Origin: an uncultured Draconibacterium sp.
GTDB lineage: Bacteria; Bacteroidota; Bacteroidia; Bacteroidales; Prolixibacteraceae
NCBI RefSeq assembly: GCF_963677575.1
Contig: NZ_OY782038.1
Span: 2,483,501 to 2,547,500, forward strand
Direction of reading: 5' to 3'
Length of the DNA: 64,000 nt
A program made the translations under genes and the position numbers. Shown in pieces: positions 25,122 through 32,795 of this stretch. Position 1 is the stretch's first letter, and every line of letters starts with the position of its first letter. The notes beneath the pieces are model-generated. The model saw only the letters and a list, made by a program, of their open reading frames with translations. It ran no database searches and had not been told where the DNA came from.

Positions 25122-28100
25122 TTATGCTTTCAATTTACTACCGTCAACACGGTACAGCACAGTGTAAAGTACCGGTACAACTACCAGGGTAATTACCGAA
25201 CCGACAGCCAATCCGAACATGATTACAATTGCTGTTGAGTTAAACATCGAATCGGTTATAAGCGGCGCCATACCTAAAATGGTTGTCAGCGAAGCCATCA
25301 TTACCGGGCGCAAACGTGATAATGCGGCATCGATGGTTGCTTTCAATCGATCTTTTCCTTCCCGGATATTCCGGTTTATTTCATCAAGAAGGACAACCGC
25401 ATTTTTAATCATCATACCAATTAATCCCAAAGCTCCGATAATACCGGCAAACGTTAAATAAACACCTGTTGTTGTTAATCCGAGGACGATGCCAACAAAT
25501 GCAAATGGCACTATAAGAAATATAATTACCGGCTGTTTCAGGTTATTGAATAAGCCAATGATAATAATAGCCATCAGTCCGATTGACAGAGGCAAAAACA
25601 TGAACAAAGCAGTGTTTGCTTCTCCTGAACGGGCAGTCGCTCCTTCCCAGCTTAATTCGTAACCTTCGGGCAAATCAATGGCTTCAACTTTTGCCTGAAA
25701 TTTAGCCTGAACTTCAGCAGCTGTGTGTCCGTTTGCAGCATCGCATTGTGCTTTAATGGCCCGCTTGTTATCTAAACGATGAATGAGTTCGTAGTCCCAG
25801 GTTGCTTCCATTGTGTCAACAATTTGCGACAATGGCACACTTGCACGGCTTTGTTGTCCCCAAACCGGTATATTCAGCAATTGCTCAATATTTTCTGCTA
25901 CTTTATTATCGGTGCGCAAAACGATTGGCATCATTTTATCGCCTTCGTAAATTGCTCCGATTGGCATTCCGTCGGTGGCTACCAAAATCGAGTTCCCCAT
26001 GTCGGCACGTGATAAACCAAGAGGTTGGGCACGCTCAACCGAATATGCCGGGACAATTTTTTTGGTTTGATTTTTCCAATCATCGGTAACATGAATAGCT
26101 GACGGCTCATCCATAAAGATCTTTTTAGCCTGGTTGGCCAGGTCTTTTAATACAGCAGGGTCGGGGCCAATGAACTGGGCTTCAATATCGGCAGCGGCAA
26201 ATGCAGCACCGTATTCCTGCACCCTGAAAAATGCATTCGGATAATTATTGTTTAAATACTTCTCTATTTCAGGAATAATTGTTGGCACCCGGTCGGTATT
26301 TTCTGTTTCAACAATTAAATCGGCATAGTTTGTCCCTCCAGTTTGCATATAACGCATTAACAGGTAACGGGCAGCCGGCCGACCAACTGCTGCGGTAACC
26401 GAATGAACTCCATCCATTTTCAAAATATGTTCCTGAATTTGCTGAATATCTTTTTCTACCGCATCAATATCGGCTCCCTGTGGTAAAAAATACTCAATAT
26501 AAAACTGGTCATAATCAATCTTCGACATAAAGTCAACTTTCACAAAACGGAACGACCAGAGTGCAAAAATAAGAATGGCAAAAGAACCAAGAGCAAACAT
26601 GTATTTATTGCGTACTGCCCATTTTAAAAATTTTCCAAAAAACCTGTAAACTCCCGAGTCGTAAGTTTCGGCATGTTCTCCTTTCGGGCGTTCTTTGCGG
26701 TAAAAATATTTTGCATTGAACGGAGTTTGAATCATTGCAAAAATCCAGCTTAACGTAAGCGAGATAATAAGAACCGTAAACAATGAAGCAAGAAACTCTC
26801 CGGCTTCGTTGGGCGACATACGCAATGGCAGGAAAGCCAAAATTGCAACCGCCGTTGCCCCAAGCAATGGCAAAGCTGTTTTTCTTGCGGTATTTACAAA
26901 TGCCTTATTCCGATCCATCCCGGATTTTAGGTCGACCAGAATTCCATCGGCCACAACAATAGCGTTGTCAACCAACATACCCATGGCCAAAATAATAGCT
27001 GCCAAAGTTACCCTGTGCAATGGCAACCCAATGGCCATCATTACAATTAAGGTACCCAGAATGGTAAAAATCAATCCACTGGAAATAAGCAATCCCGATC
27101 GATATCCCATGGCAAACATCAGTACGATAATTACGATCCCTACCGATATGACAAGGTTCAGCATAAAATCTTTTACTGCATCATCAACACGGTCGGGCTG
27201 GTAATAAACCTGGTTAATCTCGATACCAGCAGGTAATTCTTTTTGTATCTCTGCCAATTTTTTATCCAGCCGGTCACCCAATTTTACCACATTAATACCG
27301 CTCTCGTTCGACAAACCCAGCGTTAAACCGGCTTTATTATTGTAAAAAAGCGCCTCATTCTGGGGTTCGAGGTACGATCTTTTTATGGTTGCAATATCGC
27401 CCAGGCGGAAATTACCTCCTCCGGGAACTTGTATCAACAAATTTTCAATCTCTTCTATTGATGTTATCTTCTGTCCTACCCCAACACGAATCGACTCTTC
27501 GCCGGTAACAATTGATCCCGAATTAATAATGGCCGTTTCATTTTGAATAGCCGCAGCAATATAAAGTGGATTTACACTTAACCCGGCAAGCTTTTCAGGC
27601 GAGAATATTACATCAATGGTTTCTGTTTGCTCGCCAAAAATCTGCGAGCGACGAACACCATTCACACTTAAAAGTTCACGCTCAATGTATTCGGTGTATT
27701 TTACCAACTCATGATGCGAATATCCTTCGGCAGTAATTGAATACAATATTCCGTAAACATCAGCAAAATCATCATTCACAATTGGCTCCATTGCGCCAGA
27801 TGGCAACGAACCTTTTGCATCGTTAACCTTTCGCCTCAGGTGGTCCCAAAGCTGTGGCAACTGTGGTGTTTTCACCGTTGGCTGAATGTATACGGTAATG
27901 AACGACAAGCCAGGGCGCGAAACGGATTCTATCTCATCAATATTTTCCAGTTTTTGAATCGCTTTTTCCAGCGGGTCGGTTACCTCCAGTTCAACTTCGT
28001 GTGCTGTGGCTCCCTGATAAACAGTAATTACTGTAGCTGCTTTGATAGGAATCTCAGCATCTTCCAGTTTTCCAATATTGTTATATGCAATTATTCCTCC

Positions 28101-28163
28101 CAACAATACTGCTACCAGTATGGTTGAGATCATTGCCTTTTGGTTCAGTAACTTTTCCAGCAT
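25122..28163 (-). CDS. RND-family efflux permease (AcrB/MMPL type)
   Basis: 1013 residues with the duplicated RND plan: helix 1 ('AMISTILVAVLLGGIIAY'), large periplasmic loop, helices 2-6 (about 340-500), helix 7 ('MFALGSFAILIFALWSF'), second loop, helices 8-12. The proton-relay motif in helix 4 reads 'LAIILAMGMLVDNAIVVADG', so the first of the two AcrB aspartates is kept and the second is Asn, as in many HAE-type pumps. It uses proton motive force to expel drugs, lipids or other amphiphiles. Its start overlaps the adaptor stop by one base (TAATG). Confidence 0.92.
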   Translation of the reverse strand: MLEKLLNQKAMISTILVAVLLGGIIAYNNIGKLEDAEIPIKAATVITVYQGATAHEVELEVTDPLEKAIQKLENIDEIESVSRPGLSFITVYIQPTVKTPQLPQLWDHLRRKVNDAKGSLPSGAMEPIVNDDFADVYGILYSITAEGYSHHELVKYTEYIERELLSVNGVRRSQIFGEQTETIDVIFSPEKLAGLSVNPLYIAAAIQNETAIINSGSIVTGEESIRVGVGQKITSIEEIENLLIQVPGGGNFRLGDIATIKRSYLEPQNEALFYNNKAGLTLGLSNESGINVVKLGDRLDKKLAEIQKELPAGIEINQVYYQPDRVDDAVKDFMLNLVISVGIVIIVLMFAMGYRSGLLISSGLIFTILGTLIVMMAIGLPLHRVTLAAIILAMGMLVDNAIVVADGILVDLKSGMDRNKAFVNTARKTALPLLGATAVAILAFLPLRMSPNEAGEFLASLFTVLIISLTLSWIFAMIQTPFNAKYFYRKERPKGEHAETYDSGVYRFFGKFLKWAVRNKYMFALGSFAILIFALWSFRFVKVDFMSKIDYDQFYIEYFLPQGADIDAVEKDIQQIQEHILKMDGVHSVTAAVGRPAARYLLMRYMQTGGTNYADLIVETENTDRVPTIIPEIEKYLNNNYPNAFFRVQEYGAAFAAADIEAQFIGPDPAVLKDLANQAKKIFMDEPSAIHVTDDWKNQTKKIVPAYSVERAQPLGLSRADMGNSILVATDGMPIGAIYEGDKMMPIVLRTDNKVAENIEQLLNIPVWGQQSRASVPLSQIVDTMEATWDYELIHRLDNKRAIKAQCDAANGHTAAEVQAKFQAKVEAIDLPEGYELSWEGATARSGEANTALFMFLPLSIGLMAIIIIGLFNNLKQPVIIFLIVPFAFVGIVLGLTTTGVYLTFAGIIGALGLIGMMIKNAVVLLDEINRNIREGKDRLKATIDAALSRLRPVMMASLTTILGMAPLITDSMFNSTAIVIMFGLAVGSVITLVVVPVLYTVLYRVDGSKLKA

Positions 28164-29236
28164 TACAACAATCCTCCAATGTTAGTTACCGATGGCGTCT
28201 TAATTGGCTGTACTTTCTGGCCTTCTACCAGGTAATGTACTCCGGCAGTAACTATCTGCTCTCCATTCTTCACGCCCGACGCAATATTTACACGTCCCTG
28301 TGGTCCGTCAAGTGCAATTTCAACTTTGCGTTTTTCAACTTTACTGTTTGAAGGATTATATACCCAAACATAAGTGCTTGTTTTTTCGTGGAATAATGCC
28401 GACGCAGCCACCGACAACTGATTTTCCTCGGCATTACAATAAACAGTAACTTCGGCTGTCATTCCGGGGGCTACTTCCAATTCATTTTTATTTTCGAACG
28501 AAAATTTCACTTCGTACAAACCATCCTGCATTGTTTTTTCGCTAATACTGAGTAGTTTTACCGGCAAATTATTAATGCCTGCATTGGCTACATTCAAATA
28601 ACTTTCTTTATCGCTTTTTACGCGCTGAAGCTGACTTTCGGAAACCGAAACAACCGCTTCAAGATGCGAATTGTCGATAATTGAAACGATCGGTGTTCCT
28701 GCTCCAACCGTTTGAAAATTCTCTACAAATTTCTCATAAATATATCCTGAAAAAGGTGCTTTCAGCTCGGTGTCACGCAATTGGTTTTGTGCGTTTTCGT
28801 AAGCCGTTTTTGTCATCAGGTATCCCGACTTAATTTTTTCATAAGTATTTTCCGGAATCTTGTTTTGCTCAATCAATTGTTTATAACGCTTATACTCACC
28901 TTCGGCTTGCTCAAACTGAGCTTTAGTGGTTTCCACCTGAAGTTTGTAATCGCGTTTATCGATTTCGGCAATAACATCACCTCGTTTTACATAGTCGCCT
29001 TGTTTTACATTCAGTTTTAACAAGGGGCCACCAACACGAAAAGAAAGCGAGGTAAGGCTTTTCTCCTTTATCTTTCCGTTTAATGTAAACGAGTTCTGAG
29101 TTACCCCATCGCTAACTGTTTCAACCTTTACATTTTTAACCGTCTCGGCCACAGTCTCTTCTCCGGTGCTGCTTTGGCAAGCAGTAAAAGCAACCAGAGC
29201 AACTGCCAGTACGAACACAAAGTTTTTGAATTTCAT
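28163..29236 (-). CDS. RND periplasmic adaptor (HlyD/AcrA family) lipoprotein
   Basis: 357 residues. Signal peptide with lipobox 'VAFTAC' (Cys20). The lipoyl half-motifs are 'LSFRVGGPLLKLNVKQGDYVKRGDVIAEID' and 'LKAPFSGYIYEKFVENFQTVGAGTPIVSIID' flanking a helical hairpin (about 85-145). A beta-barrel and membrane-proximal domain follow ('EVAPGMTAEVTVYCNAEENQLSVAASALFHEKTSTYVWVY', 'GVKNGEQIVTAGVHYLVEGQKV'). First gene of the operon adaptor-RND-TolC-kinase-regulator. It couples the RND pump to TolC. Confidence 0.92.
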   Translation of the reverse strand: MKFKNFVFVLAVALVAFTACQSSTGEETVAETVKNVKVETVSDGVTQNSFTLNGKIKEKSLTSLSFRVGGPLLKLNVKQGDYVKRGDVIAEIDKRDYKLQVETTKAQFEQAEGEYKRYKQLIEQNKIPENTYEKIKSGYLMTKTAYENAQNQLRDTELKAPFSGYIYEKFVENFQTVGAGTPIVSIIDNSHLEAVVSVSESQLQRVKSDKESYLNVANAGINNLPVKLLSISEKTMQDGLYEVKFSFENKNELEVAPGMTAEVTVYCNAEENQLSVAASALFHEKTSTYVWVYNPSNSKVEKRKVEIALDGPQGRVNIASGVKNGEQIVTAGVHYLVEGQKVQPIKTPSVTNIGGLL

Positions 29237-29369
29237 ATTATGTTTTTTTTGATTTATAATCTAATCACATAGCAAAATTAATCTTGCTGATTACTAAAGA
29301 TTTAGAATTTTGCACCGAATGACAAAATACCACCCTGAAATGCACTTATACCGTTTCTACATTTGTAAA

Positions 29370-29430
29370 AACCTGAGTTCGACTATAAAATAGCTAAAGC
29401 TGTGAGCTATCTTATAGTCGAACTCAGGTT
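29370..29430 (-). terminator. Long near-perfect hairpin at the GT2 3' end
   Basis: Arms 29370-29395 and 29405-29430 pair at 25 of 26 positions around a nine-base loop. On the reverse strand a run of five T follows. The upstream arm lies within the last codons and stop of the glycosyltransferase gene (29407), so coding sequence and terminator overlap. Confidence 0.85.
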
Positions 29431-30180
29431 ATTACGTTCTCTCAGGTGCTTCATATACTTGTTCAGCTGCAACTGAACACTTGAAATGGTTGATTGGGTG
29501 TAATTCTGTGAATTCTGGATGTTGTTCTGCACACGCTTCATCATCAGCTCTAAATTGGAGATCAGTGCATGGACAATTTCTTTATCTCCCTCGTGCAGCA
29601 CGTTAACTTTTTTGCTGTCCGATTTGCGTGCTGCCCGCTCCAAATCGGTTAGTGCTTGGTAGCTAACACGTTTTCCCAATGCCTGATAATAAATGGTGAA
29701 CAATACTTCAACCCCAAAAAGTATCTCTTTCACATCTTTCAAAATGGGTAGCAAATCGGCTCTCAACATGGCTTTTTCTCCCATAGCCGTTTCATACGGA
29801 TCGGCACCATAGTTAATGGTAAAACTAGCGGGATTGCCTATAACCATGTCAGCTTGCTGATTCTGAATCGGCGCTAACATAGCAATGAAATGATCTTTTC
29901 GCAAATGAATTAAATTGGCGTTGATGAACAGCACAATTTCGTTGCTGGCAAACTCAACGCCACAGGCCATTGCGTAACTCTTTCCATGGTTTTCAGGCAG
30001 CTTTAAATACTCGAAGTGATAGTGAGTGGCCAGGGTTTTCAGAACATTTTCAGTTCCATCGGTCGATCCGTCGTCAACAACAATCACCTCGGCGTCAGGG
30101 TTGTGTTTGCAACACGAAGCCACCACATTAAATATGGTTTCCTCTTCGTTGTAGGTACAAACAATAATGCTTGTCTTCAT
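29407..30180 (-). CDS. Family 2 glycosyltransferase-like protein
   Basis: 257 residues. The N-terminal GT-A fold is clear: 'KTSIIVCTYNEEETIFNVV', 'EVIVVDDGSTDGTENVL' (Asp36/Asp37) and 'ENHGKSYAMACGVEFASNEIVLFI'. The metal-binding DxD that should follow reads Asn87-Ala-Asn89 ('FINANLIHLRKDHF'), so catalysis is doubtful or unusual. The C-terminal 60 residues are Gln/Asn-rich and helical ('NNIQNSQNYTQST', 'VQLQLNKYMKHLRERNNL'), with no membrane helix. It lies 98 bases downstream of the cyclase gene on the same strand and may be part of that operon. Function is uncertain. Confidence 0.78.
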   Translation of the reverse strand: MKTSIIVCTYNEEETIFNVVASCCKHNPDAEVIVVDDGSTDGTENVLKTLATHYHFEYLKLPENHGKSYAMACGVEFASNEIVLFINANLIHLRKDHFIAMLAPIQNQQADMVIGNPASFTINYGADPYETAMGEKAMLRADLLPILKDVKEILFGVEVLFTIYYQALGKRVSYQALTDLERAARKSDSKKVNVLHEGDKEIVHALISNLELMMKRVQNNIQNSQNYTQSTISSVQLQLNKYMKHLRERNNLSSTIR

Positions 30181-30278
30181 CGTTTTCTGTTTTCAGAAGC
30201 GAATATAAACCGAATTATTGGGGTTACGCGAAAGGAAATTCGTGAAATGCTAAAACTAACTCATGGAATGTAAACGAC

Positions 30279-31400
30279 TTAGTTTCCAGACTGATGAACT
30301 TCGTAGATTTTGATGGAGTTTTTCTTGCCAAAAAACTTGATCAGGTCAACGTATTCAATTTTATATTCTTTGGTGCTTTTTATCAGTTTCACCGCAAATT
30401 TGCTGGTTACCAGAATCTTCTTTTTGTAGCGTTTACACTGTTTCTGAATACGCGCTGCAGTGTTTAACACATCGCCGTGAAAAGCCAGCTCACGTTTGAT
30501 TTCGCCAACTTCGGCAGCCATTACTTTCCCTACGTTTAACGATGCGGTAAAAACAGGCATCATCCCGTATTCCTTCTGAAAGTACTCGCGGCGTTTACTC
30601 AAGGCTTTTTCGTACAGGTAATAAAAATCAACCGCACTTTTATACGACGATTCCCGTTTGGTAGTCCACGACACCACCACCTCGTCGCCAACAAACTGAT
30701 AAACACGGCCTCGGGTAGCCAGCAACGAGTTGGAAACACATTTAAAACAATCCTGAATAAAATAGCTGTACTTTTTGTGCCCCAGTTTTTCGGCTACGGC
30801 AGTCGACGACTGTAAATCAAGAAACATAAAAATCAACTCCTCTTCTCGTGGTTTTTGGTAGTATCCCATCATTATTTTTCCAAGAGGTGCATAACCAACC
30901 TGCTGCAAAAGCGTGTTGATTAATTGATAAACATAGCCACCAACAAACAATACGATGAGAAAAAAAAGGATGGTCGAGTTGAATAAAAACCGTGGCAAAT
31001 GCGATATCGATTCGGCAAAACTCAGCTCTTTTGATACGCTGTAATGCACAATCCCCAAAAGGATGCTTATTACCAGGAAAATGATGATGTCGAGAAAAAC
31101 GACTCCCACGGCCAACCTTCTCATTTTAAAACTTCTTACCAAACGAGGATAAACCATATTAAGCGTAAACCAACTTAAAGTAGCAAAAAGCGAAATCACC
31201 ACCGACGACCACAAAACCTCATCAACCAAAAAGCTCATGCCTTTCGACAACATATCGCCCATGTAGTCGTCGCGGGCTCCAAGCATGCGCATAAACAGGG
31301 CAAAGCGAATTACAACATTCCAATAAATCAAAGTATAAATCAACAGTTGAAATTGATGTCTTCGTACCGAGCCTTTATATGTTCTTTCAAGTTTTGGCAT
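30279..31400 (-). CDS. Membrane-bound class III nucleotide cyclase (Pycsar-cyclase candidate)
   Basis: 373 residues. Four predicted membrane helices (about 16-38, 60-82, 95-120, 138-160) precede a class III cyclase domain (188-370). Metal-binding Asp195 ('FMFLDLQSST') and Asp239 ('FVGDEVVVSW') and transition-state residues Asn313 and Arg317 ('HGDVLNTAARIQ') are all present, so it should be active. The base-specifying Lys of adenylate cyclases is Gln235, and the partner Asp/Thr position is Ala306, so neither the adenylate nor the guanylate pattern is met. It starts 10 bases after the PycTM effector gene. By analogy with Pycsar systems it may make cUMP or cCMP on phage infection; the product is not determined by sequence alone. 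Confidence 0.85.
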   Translation of the reverse strand: MPKLERTYKGSVRRHQFQLLIYTLIYWNVVIRFALFMRMLGARDDYMGDMLSKGMSFLVDEVLWSSVVISLFATLSWFTLNMVYPRLVRSFKMRRLAVGVVFLDIIIFLVISILLGIVHYSVSKELSFAESISHLPRFLFNSTILFFLIVLFVGGYVYQLINTLLQQVGYAPLGKIMMGYYQKPREEELIFMFLDLQSSTAVAEKLGHKKYSYFIQDCFKCVSNSLLATRGRVYQFVGDEVVVSWTTKRESSYKSAVDFYYLYEKALSKRREYFQKEYGMMPVFTASLNVGKVMAAEVGEIKRELAFHGDVLNTAARIQKQCKRYKKKILVTSKFAVKLIKSTKEYKIEYVDLIKFFGKKNSIKIYEVHQSGN

Positions 31401-31410
31401 TAAACAGTAG

Positions 31411-32574
31411 TTACAGGACTTTTGAGAGATACAAGACTAAAAATGTGAGCACGGCAATCACAAAACTTGCCATAAAAACACGGTAAGAATACCGCAGCAA
31501 CTTATATTTTTTAGCCAGCACTTTCCCCAGGTTGTATTGATCTTTAGTTAATGTTCTGTACAAATAATCGTAATCGTTCATCATTTCTTTAACTCCCTTT
31601 TCATATTGCTCGTAGGGCATATTAAAAAAGTTACCAAAAAATAACAAATTAAGTTTTCGTTTTTTCAGGTCTTCATCGCTGTAATTTCCCGAGCCGTATT
31701 TTGGAATAACAGAAAGAATAGAAAACACCAACGATATTAAACAACCAATGATTAAAATAATACCAGGAATCAGAAAATTCTGCTCGCTGGTACGCAAAGT
31801 TAATGCACTGGTACTCATTATTGCCGAAACCAACACGGCATTAATGGTAAGCATTATATTGGCTTTATTATCGGCTATCGAACTCAGATTAATCTGGTTA
31901 CGAGCCGTAAGCCGGAACATGGTTTCGATACCGCGCGCTGTACTTTTCTGTGAGTGTTGTGGTAAATCGGGAGTTTTATCTGCCGACAATTTTTTTATGC
32001 GTTTTTCTACTTTTCTAATATTCTTCAGGCGAATCGGTTCAAAGGTATTTTTGGCGTACCTGGTATGAAAATTAATGCCCAGAATAAAATCGAGCGTTTG
32101 CTTCCAGTATTCCAGTTTCGAGCATTTTCGTTCAACAAAATTGCACATCTCTTTCCGCAGCAAATTCGAGATTTCCATAAAATTATCCATCCCTGCATGC
32201 GCATGATCGGCGTCACCAATTATTTCTTCCAGCAATGAATTTTTTGGCGCCCCCATTTTTGTTGCCCCAATACACTTTTCAACCTCAATAATAAAGGCCT
32301 CATCCATCCCTTTTTCAGAGAGAAACTGCCGGGCAATTTTACAACCTTCCTCTTCGTGGTCTTTTAACGAAACCGCATGACCAATATCGTGAAACCAGGC
32401 TGCCACCACCACAATATCCTTGTCTCTTTCGCTCAAACCTTCTGCTTCGGCAATGGTTTCCGACACTTTTGCCACCAACCGCGTATGCTCAATCGAATGG
32501 TAATTCAACAAAGCCGAAACTTTCTCTTCGTAATATCTGGTAGCAAATTCCCTAACCTCTTCAACAATTTTCAT
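31411..32574 (-). CDS. HD phosphohydrolase fused to Pycsar effector TM domain (PycTM)
   Basis: 387 residues. The N-terminal HD domain (about 20-185) has the complete metal set: His30 ('HSIEH'), His62-Asp63 ('WFHDIGH') and Asp121 ('IIGDADHAH'). A basic linker (185-215) leads to a PycTM domain (formerly DUF5706, about 218-385), with its signature 'FRLTARNQINLSSIADNKANIMLTINAVLVS' and three hydrophobic helices (about 238-258, 267-290, 364-384). In Pycsar systems PycTM proteins respond to a cyclic pyrimidine nucleotide and disrupt the inner membrane. Here the attached HD domain could hydrolyse the signal or act as a second effector. It is first in the operon with the cyclase, and divergent from the Omp85 fusion. 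Confidence 0.88.
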   Translation of the reverse strand: MKIVEEVREFATRYYEEKVSALLNYHSIEHTRLVAKVSETIAEAEGLSERDKDIVVVAAWFHDIGHAVSLKDHEEEGCKIARQFLSEKGMDEAFIIEVEKCIGATKMGAPKNSLLEEIIGDADHAHAGMDNFMEISNLLRKEMCNFVERKCSKLEYWKQTLDFILGINFHTRYAKNTFEPIRLKNIRKVEKRIKKLSADKTPDLPQHSQKSTARGIETMFRLTARNQINLSSIADNKANIMLTINAVLVSAIMSTSALTLRTSEQNFLIPGIILIIGCLISLVFSILSVIPKYGSGNYSDEDLKKRKLNLLFFGNFFNMPYEQYEKGVKEMMNDYDYLYRTLTKDQYNLGKVLAKKYKLLRYSYRVFMASFVIAVLTFLVLYLSKVL

Positions 32575-32593
32575 CTGTAAGTATTTTTATGAC

Positions 32594-32623
32594 TTCTGAA
32601 TATTCAGAACCTGCCACGTGGCA
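32594..32623. promoter_or_regulatory. Two adjacent perfect palindromes upstream of the Pycsar-like operon
   Basis: TTCTGAATATTCAGAA (32594-32609) and TGCCACGTGGCA (32612-32623) are both perfect palindromes, two bases apart, and end 20 bases before the start codon at 32574. GCCACG also pairs with CGTGGC at 32626-32631. They could be operators or form a leader hairpin in the mRNA. Confidence 0.6.
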
Positions 32624-32648
32624 AACCGTGGCTCTTATTTAACTTTAC

Positions 32649-32679
32649 TGAAGTTAAAAATAACTACTTTTGAATCAAA
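32649..32679 (-). promoter_or_regulatory. Candidate housekeeping promoter of the HD-PycTM/cyclase operon
   Basis: On the reverse strand TTTG (32679-32676), a 19-base spacer and TAACTTCA (32656-32649) approximate the Bacteroidota -33 TTTG / -7 TAnnTTTG consensus (six of eight in the -7 box). It would place both palindromes at 32594-32623 within the transcribed leader. Confidence 0.35.
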
Positions 32680-32795
32680 GTAAACAAGAATACAGAAACT
32701 TTTATTTTTTAATATGTTTCTTAGCCGGGATAATTGTTCGATATTGCAACTATCGACAGATCTGCCTTATGCAAAACTCTAACAACCTTGTTCTG

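Noticed and set aside
26809..27204. 131-codon frame antisense to the RND permease gene
   Set aside because: Shadow of a strongly coding strand; composition does not resemble a folded protein.
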